Assembly (NCBI RefSeq): GCF_002234575.2
Contig: NZ_CP022464.2
Coordinates: 2,108,001-2,172,000 of the forward strand
DNA from: Enterocloster bolteae
GTDB lineage: Bacteria > Bacillota > Clostridia > Lachnospirales > Lachnospiraceae
Length of the DNA: 64,000 nt
Reading direction: 5' to 3'
Position numbers and translations under genes: made by a program. The notes under the pieces were generated by a model, which searched no databases, had not been told where the DNA came from, and saw only the letters and a program-made list of their open reading frames with translations. Positions 16,914 to 24,956 of this stretch are shown here, piece after piece; within the stretch, counting starts at the first letter, position 1; each line of letters opens with the position of its first letter.

Positions 16914-18227
16914 ATGGAAACATATATAAGTCTTGTGGGGATAGTAATAGCATTTTGTACACTTATATTCTTGATGATGCGGGGAGTCAACCTGTTCATA
17001 ACAGTAATGATTGCATCCCTGATAGCGATTGTGTCCGGTAATATGAACATATATAAGACGCTCACTGAAAATTATATGACTGGCTTTGCCGATTATTACC
17101 GTTCCTATTACCTGGTGTTTTTCTGCGGAACCTTATTGGGAACAACAATGGAATTGTCCGGAGCAGCCACTTCCATTGCCAAATGGGTAACTGGAAAATT
17201 TAAGAGCATGGCATATCTGGCCATACCCTTAGCCACAGGTATTATCTGCTACGGAGGCGTCACGGCCATTATTTCGATTTTTGCCACGTTTCCCATTGCG
17301 CTGGCAATTTTCAGGGAAAATAACATACCGCGCCGGTTAATGCCCGCAGCATTATATTTTGGCTCCTGTACATTTGCCATGATTGCGCCAGGGGCGCCGC
17401 AGGTGCAGAACATTATTCCAACCCAGGGTTTTGGGGTGGATTTGATGGCCGGGACAGTTGTTGGCTTTATTTCAAGTATTTTAATGCTGCTGATAGGAAG
17501 CTTCTGGCTTTCAGTGATGATAAAAAATGCAAAAAAGGCCGGGGAGGTATTCACGTCCAGGGATGATGACAAAGATGAGAAGAGCGGGAGCCTTCCCAGT
17601 CCTCTTATATCCTTTATACCTATGCTGGTGACTGTAATAGCAATAAACCTGAAAAATAAGGCGGGGGAAAATATAATCCCCATTGAATATGCCTTGCTCA
17701 TGGGTATAGCCACAACCATCATACTGATGTACCGGAGGTTTGACAGGGCAGAACTAACAGAGGCTGTATTCCAGAGTGTACCCAAGGCAGCGGTGGCGAT
17801 ATTCAATATATGTACCATTGTCGGATTCGGAACAGTCATTAAGTCCACCCCGGCCTTTGAATTGCTTGTAGATGCAGTCATACATATCCCTGGCAATTAC
17901 CTGGTAGGCGTTTCTGTCGGGACAGCGCTGCTTGCAGGATTCTGCGGTTCCGCGTCAGGCGGACTTGGGATCATCACACCTATATTCTATGATATATTCG
18001 GGGCCATGCAGGGGGTATCCTATGCCGCCATTGCAAGAGTCATGGCCATAGCATCCTCCTCCCTGGATTCGCTTCCCCACAGCGGTTCGGTTAATACATC
18101 CATCGGGTTGTGTGGTGAATCCCATAAGAGTGCTTACATTCCGATTTTCTGCCTTTCGGTGGTGACGCCGGCTATCTGTACAGCAGTGGCAGTAATTCTG
18201 TTTACGTTGTTTCCAGGGTGGCCGTAA
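16914..18227 (+). CDS. GntP-like organic acid permease
   Basis: A hydrophobic 437-residue protein with about twelve transmembrane helices and a central cytoplasmic charged loop (TSRDDDKDEKSG). CYGGVTAIISIFATFPIAL, APGAPQVQNIIPTQ and LPHSGSVNT resemble the gluconate/H+ symporter (GntP/ion-transporter) superfamily. It is probably the uptake system for the acid sugar consumed by the preceding enzymes. I use the ATG five bases after GGAGG; an ATG overlapping the previous stop codon (TAATG) is possible. The gene ends the operon, with no clear terminator seen after it. Confidence 0.78.
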   Translation: METYISLVGIVIAFCTLIFLMMRGVNLFITVMIASLIAIVSGNMNIYKTLTENYMTGFADYYRSYYLVFFCGTLLGTTMELSGAATSIAKWVTGKFKSMAYLAIPLATGIICYGGVTAIISIFATFPIALAIFRENNIPRRLMPAALYFGSCTFAMIAPGAPQVQNIIPTQGFGVDLMAGTVVGFISSILMLLIGSFWLSVMIKNAKKAGEVFTSRDDDKDEKSGSLPSPLISFIPMLVTVIAINLKNKAGENIIPIEYALLMGIATTIILMYRRFDRAELTEAVFQSVPKAAVAIFNICTIVGFGTVIKSTPAFELLVDAVIHIPGNYLVGVSVGTALLAGFCGSASGGLGIITPIFYDIFGAMQGVSYAAIARVMAIASSSLDSLPHSGSVNTSIGLCGESHKSAYIPIFCLSVVTPAICTAVAVILFTLFPGWP

Positions 18228-18329
18228 AATATTTATCATTTGTTTAGAAAGAAGTCAGAGTTTTTTAAATATAAATGTTGCCCAGTCTGCTATACTTGTA
18301 GAAAACAAAAGAAACGGACTGGACAAAGA

Positions 18330-18956
18330 ATGAAATTCTGGGCTTACTTTTTAATTCCCGTATACACGGTTTTATTTACAAGAGGATATAATTGGTTTAC
18401 CACCAATTTTTCTGTTATCGGCAATTTTTTTGACAGGAAAAAGTCGTTTTTCCTGTGGGGAGTTCTGGTGGGAAGTTATTTTTATATGATACACCGGAAT
18501 ATAAAATCCCGTGCAGCGCTGCACCCAATCTGCGCCAGATTGATACCGGCTGCACTGGTACTGTTGTTCTGCGCCATTACGACGCCCTACCTTCCGGAGG
18601 AATTGCCCCTCAAATCTGTACTGCATATCGTATTTGCATTTTTATCCGCAGTGCTGGTGCTTTTGTACCTGTTTTGGATAATCCGGACCAGGTATCAGAC
18701 AGAGCCAGGAGCATACAGGCCTTTTCTGTATGGATGGGGAGCCATTGTGGGGGTGTCCGTAATCCTTTTGGCGGTGGCCGGAATCATCAGCAGCGCATTG
18801 GAGATTTATGTGACGCTGACATCCGTTGCCATGGCGCAGCGTCTGGCTTGCAGGGTTGCCGTACAGGAGGAAATGCCGGACAGCGGTGGAGACACATCCG
18901 AAAAAGCTTCGCGGAGAAAATCTCTGGGAAAACGCCGCAATCATCTATTGACATAA
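18330..18956 (+). CDS. Six-helix membrane protein of unknown function
   Basis: The ~208-residue product starts MKFWAYFLIPVYTVLFTRG and has about six hydrophobic segments, with a conserved-looking YNWFTTNFSVIGNFFDRK between the first two. The tail is basic (RRKSLGKRRN). I do not assign a family with confidence. The start chosen follows GGACAAAGA, a weak site; a longer N-terminus up to 18240 is open but Cys/Lys-rich and unlikely. It stands alone between the permease operon and the AAA ATPase. Confidence 0.55.
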   Translation: MKFWAYFLIPVYTVLFTRGYNWFTTNFSVIGNFFDRKKSFFLWGVLVGSYFYMIHRNIKSRAALHPICARLIPAALVLLFCAITTPYLPEELPLKSVLHIVFAFLSAVLVLLYLFWIIRTRYQTEPGAYRPFLYGWGAIVGVSVILLAVAGIISSALEIYVTLTSVAMAQRLACRVAVQEEMPDSGGDTSEKASRRKSLGKRRNHLLT

Positions 18957-19026
18957 AAAACGGATTTACATATAATAAGGCTAGAAAAAACGTGCTTTTC
19001 CAGTGGATATACACGAATTCAGCCAC

Positions 19027-19069
19027 AAAGAGAGAGTATATGGCACAGAGGTGTTATGACTCTCTCTTT
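19027..19069 (+). other. Perfect 11-bp stem in leader of the AAA ATPase gene
   Basis: AAAGAGAGAGT pairs with ACTCTCTCTTT across a 21-base loop. It ends nine bases before the GGGAGGA ribosome site. It could be a weak terminator of upstream transcription or a translation-control hairpin; no T-tract follows. Confidence 0.55.
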
Positions 19070-19089
19070 CAATATCAGGGAGGATTTTT

Positions 19090-20574
19090 ATGCCAGTATT
19101 TGATTTCAGCGACACACCAAAAAAGGAAGAAGAGCCACAGTGCACTTACACGGTATATTACTCCAATGAGCCGGCGGCTTCTCCGGAGAAGCCCATGCTT
19201 GTTCTGGATAACAGCAGCCGGGCCTGGAGACACCATTCCTGCGGCGTTTTCACCAACCAGGCCAAGCGGACCGCTTTCGAGTTCAAGGAGGAGGACGGGA
19301 CTGTCAGCGCGGATATCCTGCAGGTTGACGCCCGCTTCACCAGCCTGCTGCGCTGGCTGGGGGAAAACCATATCAGTGTCCGATTGTCCGGTCAGAACCG
19401 CGGAGACGGATACGCGGTCTATAAGATTCGGGAGGTGGCCTTTGGAGGAGGGACCAAGCTGTCTGCCGAGGACGGTTTTCTACAGTTTATGATTGAACGG
19501 CTGCTGGCAGGCAGCGCGCCGGAGCAAGAACTGGCAGAGGAGGACCAGGAGGAAAACGGTGACGACATGAAGCTGACCAGTATTCAGAGCCTTACTGATT
19601 TCATGAACTGCGCCGGCAGGACGCTGCCGGACAATATACGGATTTGGGCCCGCAGGAACCTGGCGGTGGCCCGCTCCCATGAAGTGACTCCGGAGGAGAG
19701 GCGCCATGCCCAGCGCGCCCTTTCCATCATGATGAACATTCAGTGGAAGAATCACTATTTTGAATCCATTGATCCTGTGGAGGCCCGCAGGATTCTGGAT
19801 GAGGAACTGTACGGCATGGAACGGGTCAAACAGAGAATCATAGAGACCATCATACAGATTAACCGCACCCATACGCTTCCTGCATACGGCATGCTGCTGG
19901 TTGGCCCGGCAGGTACCGGAAAGTCACAGATTGCCTATGCGGTAGCCAGGATATTAAAGCTTCCGTGGACAACCCTGGATATGAGCTCCATCAATGATTC
20001 GGAACAGCTCACCGGCAGTTCCCGCATTTATTCCAATGCCAAACCCGGAATTATCATGGAAGCGTTCTCTATGGCAGGAGAATCCAATCTTGTCTTTATC
20101 ATCAACGAACTGGACAAGGCGTCATCGGGAAAAGGAAACGGCAATCCCGCCGATGTGCTGCTGACCCTCCTGGACAATCTGGGATTTACGGACAATTACA
20201 TAGAGTGTATGATACCCACCGGCGGCGTGTATCCCATTGCCACTGCCAACGATAAGAGCCAAATCAGCGCGCCTCTCATGTCGCGTTTTGCGGTGATTGA
20301 TATTCCGGATTATACGCCGGAGGAGAAGAAAATTATATTTTCAAAGTACGCCATGCCAAAGGTTTTAAAGCGCATGGGGCTGCATGAAAATGAGTGTGTG
20401 GTGACAGAGGATGCGCTTGACGCGGTCATTGAAAAATACGCGGACACCACAGGCATCCGGGATCTGGAACAGGCCGCGGAGCATATGGCCGCCAATGCCC
20501 TTTACCAGATAGAAGTGGACAATGTGGCTGCGGTGGTGTTTGACGGGGATATGGTGAGGGAGCTGCTGGGGTAA
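19090..20574 (+). CDS. Lon-like AAA+ ATPase without protease domain
   Basis: A 494-residue protein. Residues 1-150 form an unrecognised N-terminal domain. Then a linker (SIDPVEARRILDEELYGMERVKQRIIE) is followed by an AAA+ module like that of Lon: Walker A GPAGTGKS at ~272-279, Walker B FIINELDKAS (~335-344), sensor region SAPLMSRFAVIDIPDYT, and a helical lid ending TTGIRDLEQAAEHMA. The acidic Walker B Asp is Asn339 while the catalytic Glu340 is kept. The Ser-Lys protease domain is absent, so it is presumably an unfoldase or remodelling machine. A strong GGGAGGA site precedes the ATG. Confidence 0.8.
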   Translation: MPVFDFSDTPKKEEEPQCTYTVYYSNEPAASPEKPMLVLDNSSRAWRHHSCGVFTNQAKRTAFEFKEEDGTVSADILQVDARFTSLLRWLGENHISVRLSGQNRGDGYAVYKIREVAFGGGTKLSAEDGFLQFMIERLLAGSAPEQELAEEDQEENGDDMKLTSIQSLTDFMNCAGRTLPDNIRIWARRNLAVARSHEVTPEERRHAQRALSIMMNIQWKNHYFESIDPVEARRILDEELYGMERVKQRIIETIIQINRTHTLPAYGMLLVGPAGTGKSQIAYAVARILKLPWTTLDMSSINDSEQLTGSSRIYSNAKPGIIMEAFSMAGESNLVFIINELDKASSGKGNGNPADVLLTLLDNLGFTDNYIECMIPTGGVYPIATANDKSQISAPLMSRFAVIDIPDYTPEEKKIIFSKYAMPKVLKRMGLHENECVVTEDALDAVIEKYADTTGIRDLEQAAEHMAANALYQIEVDNVAAVVFDGDMVRELLG

Positions 20575-20656
20575 AGGCGTGTTCCTGCACAGAGCAGAAC
20601 AGGGAGGAGCGTATCCAGATTCGCTGTGCAATCAAAAGATTGGGGAGGGAAATAGT

Positions 20657-21196
20657 ATGTATTATACAACAGATTATATATCGCCGGTGGGCAGGATTAA
20701 ACTGGCTGCTGACGGCGAAAGACTGGTTGGGCTGTGGCTGGAAGGACAGAAATATTTTGCCGGTACTGTTAAAGAAGAGATGACGGAGGCCCCGGAACTT
20801 GGGATTTTTAAAGATACAAAGGACTGGCTGGACCGCTATTTTGCGGGAAAGAGGCCTGAGTCCTCAGAGCTTTTGCTGGCTCCCCTGGGAGGAGAATTCC
20901 GGCAGGGTGTATGGGAAATCCTCTGTCAGATCTCCTATGGACAGCTCACTACGTATGGCGATATTGCAAAGAAAATAGCGGAGAAGATGAACCGGGAAAC
21001 CATGTCAGCCCAGGCAGTGGGCGGAGCAGTGGGCCACAATCCTATTTCCATCATCATACCGTGCCACAGGGTGGTGGGCGCGGCCGGCAGTCTGACCGGA
21101 TATGCCGGGGGCATTGATAAAAAGATATGGCTGCTGAAGCATGAAGGGGTGGACATGGAAGGCCTGTTTATACCTGAGAAGGGGACGGCACTTTGA
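20657..21196 (+). CDS. ogt: Methylated-DNA-protein cysteine methyltransferase
   Basis: A 179-residue Ogt-type suicide repair protein that removes alkyl groups from O6-guanine. It has the active-site motif IIPCHRVVG with the acceptor Cys, the GTxYGQLTTYGDIAKKIA-type helix-turn-helix (SYGQLTTYGDIA) and GGYAGG-like LTGYAGGIDKK. The start is the ATG with GGGGAGGGA eight bases upstream; the longer open frame lacks a site. It follows the AAA ATPase gene with an 82-base gap and is closed by a bidirectional-looking terminator. Confidence 0.93.
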   Translation: MYYTTDYISPVGRIKLAADGERLVGLWLEGQKYFAGTVKEEMTEAPELGIFKDTKDWLDRYFAGKRPESSELLLAPLGGEFRQGVWEILCQISYGQLTTYGDIAKKIAEKMNRETMSAQAVGGAVGHNPISIIIPCHRVVGAAGSLTGYAGGIDKKIWLLKHEGVDMEGLFIPEKGTAL

Positions 21197-21289
21197 AGGT
21201 AAAGAAATGTTACTGAAAAGCCCTGTTATGGGATTTGGCTGGGGACGATGACGGGGTGGTGGCGGGTGAGAAAGCAGGTTTGGTAACAC

Positions 21290-21322
21290 AAATGGGCCGG
21301 CAGCTTCCTGCCGGCTCATTTT
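21290..21322. terminator. Terminator after ogt, possibly bidirectional
   Basis: AAATGGGCCGGCAG-CTTC-CTGCCGGCTCATTTT forms a GC-rich stem with AT flanks on both sides. It lies between ogt and the convergent HxlR gene. The rest of the ~320-base gap (21197-21515) shows nothing further that I can identify. Confidence 0.8.
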
Positions 21323-21515
21323 GTATGAGAAAAGTTGTATGAAAAGCATTACGCTTTATAAATCAAATATATCATCAAGGTATGAATAAGATATGAACAG
21401 GAATGACTTTTATTCTGTATTTTACCAACTATTTTACCTGTACTTTTCTGACCGGACCATGACCAGCAGGAAGAGAGCGTAGGGACTGCATCTGTTCAAA
21501 ATGCGGATAGAGAGA

Positions 21516-21860
21516 CTATCTGGATGAGGATAAGGGGAAAAGGTGAGTCTCCCCCCAATCCTTTACGTGTTCCATTATGGGCATGAAGCTCTGTCCCAGG
21601 TCTGTCAGGGAATATTCCACCCTGGGAGGAAGCTCTTTATAGTCATGACGGCTGATAAAGCCGTCTTCTTCAAGGGAACGGAGCTGATTAATCAGGGATG
21701 ATTCTGATATGCCGCCTATATGGCGGCGCAGCGCTCCAAATCTGTGTATATCCTGGAAACCAATATAGTACAGGATTTCAATTTTCCACTTCCCCCCAAG
21801 GACTCTCTGAACCTTCTGTATGATTTCACATCGTTCCGGAACTGATTTTTCTGTTTTCAC
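21516..21860 (-). CDS. HxlR family transcriptional regulator
   Basis: A 114-residue winged-helix protein with the HxlR pattern: VLGGKWKIEILYYIG, FGALRRHIGGISESSLINQLRSLEEDGFISR, the wing PPRVEYSLTDLGQS and a C-terminal dimer helix. One Cys near the N-terminus (RCEII) is at the position used for redox or electrophile sensing in some family members. It is divergent from the flavodoxin/ferredoxin gene, so it probably controls that gene and itself through the shared 200-base intergenic region. Confidence 0.88.
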   Translation of the reverse strand: MKTEKSVPERCEIIQKVQRVLGGKWKIEILYYIGFQDIHRFGALRRHIGGISESSLINQLRSLEEDGFISRHDYKELPPRVEYSLTDLGQSFMPIMEHVKDWGETHLFPLSSSR

Positions 21861-21978
21861 GGTGACTCCCCCTGCTGCGTGCTTATAGTATTGGCTTTTA
21901 TCAATATTCCGGCTGCTGTATCAGGAATATTGTTGAGTATGCAGAGTGATTATAACACCAACAGTATCGTTAAACAAT

Positions 21979-22000
21979 GTACCACAAAAATTTTGGGTAC
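21979..22000. promoter_or_regulatory. Near-palindrome between divergent HxlR and flavodoxin-ferredoxin genes
   Basis: GTACC and GGTAC flank a CAAAA-A-TTTTG core, giving a 22-base near-palindrome. Its location between the divergent genes makes it a candidate HxlR operator. Confidence 0.45.
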
Positions 22001-22060
22001 TTTTCTTTTTGATGCATCATGTCTATAATCAGCGTATAACCAACAGGAGGGGAAAAAGAT

Positions 22061-22864
22061 ATGGAATCCGTGATATATTATTTTTCAGCAACCGGCAATA
22101 GTCTGCGTATTGCGAACATCATGGCGGAAAGGATGGATGGGCTGCTGCTTCCTATGTCAAGATATAAGGGGACAAAATGCAGCAGCCGGCAAATCGGCCT
22201 GGTTTTTCCCACATATTTCTGGGGCGTTCCCAGAACCGTGGCAGAGTTTGTGGATGAAATGAAAGTTGAGGCAGATAACCCATATGTGTTTGCAGCCGCA
22301 ACCTGCGGAGGGCTTGCCGGAGGTGTATTGGGGCATTTGGACGCACTTCTTAAGAAAAAGGGGCTTCATCTGGATTATGGAATAACGATTCCGTCTGTAG
22401 CGAATTTTATAGAGGAGTATAATCCCAAGACACGTTCGGCGGACAGAAAACTCAGGGAAGCTGATGAGATGGCTGAAAGGGCTTCGGCAGAAGTGATTGC
22501 AGCCAGGCGCAACGGACCATTTGGGTTCCATGTCTGGGACAGAATATTTTATAAGCTTTATACGGATTATAAACTGAACAGAGACACAGGATTTCATGTG
22601 GATGATACTTGTGTCCGCTGCGGTATTTGCCAGAGGATCTGCCCCAGCCGGAATATTGTACTGAAAAATGAAAAACCGGAATTTCAGCACCGCTGCGAAC
22701 ACTGTGTAGCGTGCATCAACTGCTGCCCACAACAGGCCATCCAGTGGAAACATGCAACACAGAAGAGGGTCCGCTACCGGAATCCGGGTGTATCTGTTCA
22801 CGATATCATAGAAGGTATGGGAAGTGCCCGGGATAGCTTTATATCGAAGGATCGAGACATATAA
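22061..22864 (+). CDS. EFR1-type flavodoxin-ferredoxin fusion protein
   Basis: The 267-residue protein has an N-terminal flavodoxin-like domain (YYFSATGNSLRIANIMAE phosphate-binding loop; PTYFWGVPRTVAEFV) and a C-terminal two-cluster ferredoxin (CVRCGICQRICPS and CEHCVACINCCPQQ). It is the EFR1 family, a soluble electron carrier of anaerobes able to pass electrons between FMN and two [4Fe-4S] clusters. The redox partner is unknown. It is divergent from an HxlR regulator, suggesting induction by reactive electrophiles or oxidants (inference). A GGAGGGG ribosome site precedes the ATG. Confidence 0.85.
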   Translation: MESVIYYFSATGNSLRIANIMAERMDGLLLPMSRYKGTKCSSRQIGLVFPTYFWGVPRTVAEFVDEMKVEADNPYVFAAATCGGLAGGVLGHLDALLKKKGLHLDYGITIPSVANFIEEYNPKTRSADRKLREADEMAERASAEVIAARRNGPFGFHVWDRIFYKLYTDYKLNRDTGFHVDDTCVRCGICQRICPSRNIVLKNEKPEFQHRCEHCVACINCCPQQAIQWKHATQKRVRYRNPGVSVHDIIEGMGSARDSFISKDRDI

Positions 22865-22927
22865 AGTGTGAAAACCATTCCCCAAAACCACTCCAAAAAA
22901 TTACAGCTGTCCAAAACCAGTCTGAGA

Positions 22928-22956
22928 TTGTACAGAATCAAAATTCAGTATATAAT
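22928..22956 (+). promoter_or_regulatory. Promoter of the HicB-like gene
   Basis: TTGTAC and TATAAT with a 17-base spacer, ~30 bases before the GGAGGAAG ribosome site. The HicB-like gene therefore has its own transcript. Confidence 0.6.
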
Positions 22957-22993
22957 AAGTATGCTTTATTATGAATACTGGAGGAAGAAGAAA

Positions 22994-23272
22994 ATGACAT
23001 TTACGTACCCGGCGGTATTTACGCCTCATAAAAACGATAAAGGCTATCATGTAACATTTCCGGATCTGCAGTGCTGCGAGGCAGACGGACCGGACCTGGA
23101 GGATGCTGTGGAGCATGCCAGGGAAGCAGCCTACAACTGGCTCTATCTGGAGATTGAGGAGAAAACCTTTGAGTTTCCTCCCCAGACCCATATGGAGGAT
23201 ATCAGGCTGGAGGAAGGGGAGTTCCTGAAACACATCATGGTGACAGTAAAGCTGCTTCCGGATAATGATTGA
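22994..23272 (+). CDS. HicB-like antitoxin-family protein, orphan
   Basis: A 92-residue protein with the HicB RNase-H-like fold pattern: YPAVFTPHKNDKGYHVTFPDLQCCEADGPDLEDAVEHAREA. HicB normally neutralises the HicA mRNA interferase. No HicA-like gene is visible on either side: upstream is the ferredoxin gene, downstream the cobalamin riboswitch. It also lacks the C-terminal DNA-binding domain of many HicB proteins. So it may be a domesticated regulator or a relic. The start is set by GGAGGAAG, and its own promoter is upstream. Confidence 0.75.
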   Translation: MTFTYPAVFTPHKNDKGYHVTFPDLQCCEADGPDLEDAVEHAREAAYNWLYLEIEEKTFEFPPQTHMEDIRLEEGEFLKHIMVTVKLLPDND

Positions 23273-23329
23273 TTTTATTGCTTTTTTTTACATTAAGTGG
23301 TAGGATAAAGCATATCGAGTTAAGAACAG

Positions 23330-23513
23330 CTGGTGCCGCTGTCTGTCTTTGTCAGACAGCGGGTAATAGGGAAACAGGTGGAAATCCTGTACGATCTCGT
23401 CACTGTAAGTAAGGAGCCCATGGTTTATGTCAAGGACAGTCACTGATTCAGTTAGAATTGGGAAGGCAGCCATGGGTGTTGATATACGAGTCAGGAAACC
23501 TGCCAGTTGTTGG
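23330..23513 (+). promoter_or_regulatory. Cobalamin riboswitch
   Basis: Conserved aptamer landmarks appear in order: GGTGCC, then a hairpin from GCTGTCTG to CAGACAGC, GGGAAACAGGTG, AATCCTG, the core GTCACTGTAA, GGGAAGGCAGCC, and the closing GTCAGGAAACCTGCC. It binds adenosyl- or related cobalamin and should switch off the downstream operon when B12 is abundant. The expression platform occupies the next ~300 bases (23514-23821), which include a GGTACA/TGTACC stem but no clear terminator with a T-tract. Confidence 0.92.
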
Positions 23514-23821
23514 TACAGGAATAATTTTCCAAATCACGAGTAATTGGTTGTACCGATTTACGGTGTTTCGGCCGCGGATTTCTGACTCAGACGGTAACGG
23601 ATTTTTACGCAGGGAAACTGTGTCCTGACGGAGGGTGATTCCCTCGGGGCACGGGTACGCTGCGTATTACATATCTGCAGAAAAACGTATATCCCCAGGA
23701 CGCTTGCGGAATACGCTTATGCGCGTGTGGACTGCCGTTTGGGATTTGTCAGATACAGGCTGCATATTCCTCTACCTTGGTTTAACCGATACGGTGTCAT
23801 AAAACAAGGAGGAAAGAGAAG

Positions 23822-24880
23822 ATGAAGATGAAAAAACTGGCAGTATTTTTTGCGGCAGCAGCCCTGACAACAGTGACCGCAGCCGGCTGCTCCGGCGGGC
23901 AGAAGGAGACGGCGGCAGATGCCGCCAAAGATTCTGAGGCAGTGACAACTGCGGAGCAGACCACAGGGGCAAAAACAGAAGTACCAGAGACAACAGCAGA
24001 GGCAGCAGAGGCGGCAGCGGAGGCTGACGAGGAGAATTACGATACTGGCGATGCTTCAAAGGATAATGCCAGAAATCAGGATGGAATCGGTGAAAATGAG
24101 CTTCTGGTAGTCAGCTTTGGCACCAGCTACAATGACAGCAGACGTCTGACCATTGGTGCCATTGAGGACGCTGTTGAGAAGGCATTTCCTGATTTCGCAG
24201 TCAGGAGAGGATTCACCAGCCAGATTATTATTGATCACGTAAAATCCAGGGATAATGTTGCCATTGACAATGTAGGAGAGGCCCTTGACCGCGCGGAGAA
24301 GAACGGTGTCAGGAATCTTGTAATTCAGCCCACCCATCTGATGAACGGACTTGAGTATACGGATTTGGTCAATGAGGCGGCGGAGTATTCTGACGCATTT
24401 GACAAAGTGGCAATCGGAAAGCCGCTTCTCACCACAGAGGATGATTTCAGGGCAGTCATGAAGGCTGTCACAGAGGCAACTGCACAGTATGATGACGGTG
24501 AGACAGCCATCTGTTTTATGGGACACGGCACAGAGGCAGAGTCCAACCAGGTATATGCAAAAATGCAGGATATGCTTACAGAGGCAGGTTATAAGAATTA
24601 CTATGTGGGTACCGTTGAAGCAGCGCCAAGCCTGGATGATGTCCTGGCAGCGGTGGAGGAAGGAAGCTATAAGAAGGTGGTTTTGGAGCCGCTGATGATC
24701 GTGGCAGGCGACCATGCCAACAATGATATGGCAGGAGACGAAGAAGGTTCCTGGAAGACTGCGTTTGAGGATGCGGGCTATGAAGTGACATGCCTTGTCA
24801 ACGGACTCGGCCAGCTGGAAGCAATCCAGCAGCTCTTTGTAGAACATGCTCAGGCAGCGGTTGACAGTCTGACAAAATAA
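23822..24880 (+). CDS. cbiK: Lipoprotein CbiK-type cobaltochelatase
   Basis: The N-terminus is a lipoprotein signal (KKLAVFFAAAALTTVTAAGC, lipid Cys23), followed by ~60 residues of Ala/Glu/Thr-rich linker. A complete class II chelatase follows: LLVVSFGTSYNDSR at its start, VIQPTHLMNGLEY (His172), FMGHGTE (His235) and IVAGDHANNDMAGD (His298). Cytoplasmic CbiK inserts Co2+ into sirohydrochlorin; here the enzyme is anchored outside the membrane. The second His of the usual GTEHH motif is missing (GTEAES). Being first under a B12 riboswitch and before a BtuFCD-type importer, it may load or unload metal on external tetrapyrroles. Direction of reaction is unknown. Confidence 0.85.
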   Translation: MKMKKLAVFFAAAALTTVTAAGCSGGQKETAADAAKDSEAVTTAEQTTGAKTEVPETTAEAAEAAAEADEENYDTGDASKDNARNQDGIGENELLVVSFGTSYNDSRRLTIGAIEDAVEKAFPDFAVRRGFTSQIIIDHVKSRDNVAIDNVGEALDRAEKNGVRNLVIQPTHLMNGLEYTDLVNEAAEYSDAFDKVAIGKPLLTTEDDFRAVMKAVTEATAQYDDGETAICFMGHGTEAESNQVYAKMQDMLTEAGYKNYYVGTVEAAPSLDDVLAAVEEGSYKKVVLEPLMIVAGDHANNDMAGDEEGSWKTAFEDAGYEVTCLVNGLGQLEAIQQLFVEHAQAAVDSLTK

Positions 24881-24895
24881 ATCATAAGAATAAAC

Positions 24896-24928
24896 GGGCG
24901 GTCGGGGCAATTTGCTGATCGCCCTTTT
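24896..24928 (+). terminator. Intra-operon terminator after cbiK
   Basis: GGGCGGTC and GATCGCCC form an 8-bp stem (one G-T pair) followed by TTTT. Partial termination would make CbiK more abundant than the transport proteins. Confidence 0.65.
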
Positions 24929-24956
24929 AGAGGTGGGAATATTGGAAGTAAAATAC

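Noticed and set aside
18455..19492. A 345-codon plus-strand frame
   Set aside because: It overlaps the membrane protein and the AAA ATPase in the wrong frame. Composition is Arg/Ser/Gly-rich as expected for a shadow frame, and no family is recognised.
22865..23329. A missing HicA toxin gene next to the HicB-like gene
   Set aside because: I looked on both sides and strands for a ~60-residue HicA-like frame and saw none.
23514..23821. A second riboswitch in the long leader after the cobalamin aptamer
   Set aside because: There are stems (GGTACA/TGTACC) and GGGAAAC-like pieces, but no second aptamer core such as GCCACTG, so I treat it as expression platform.
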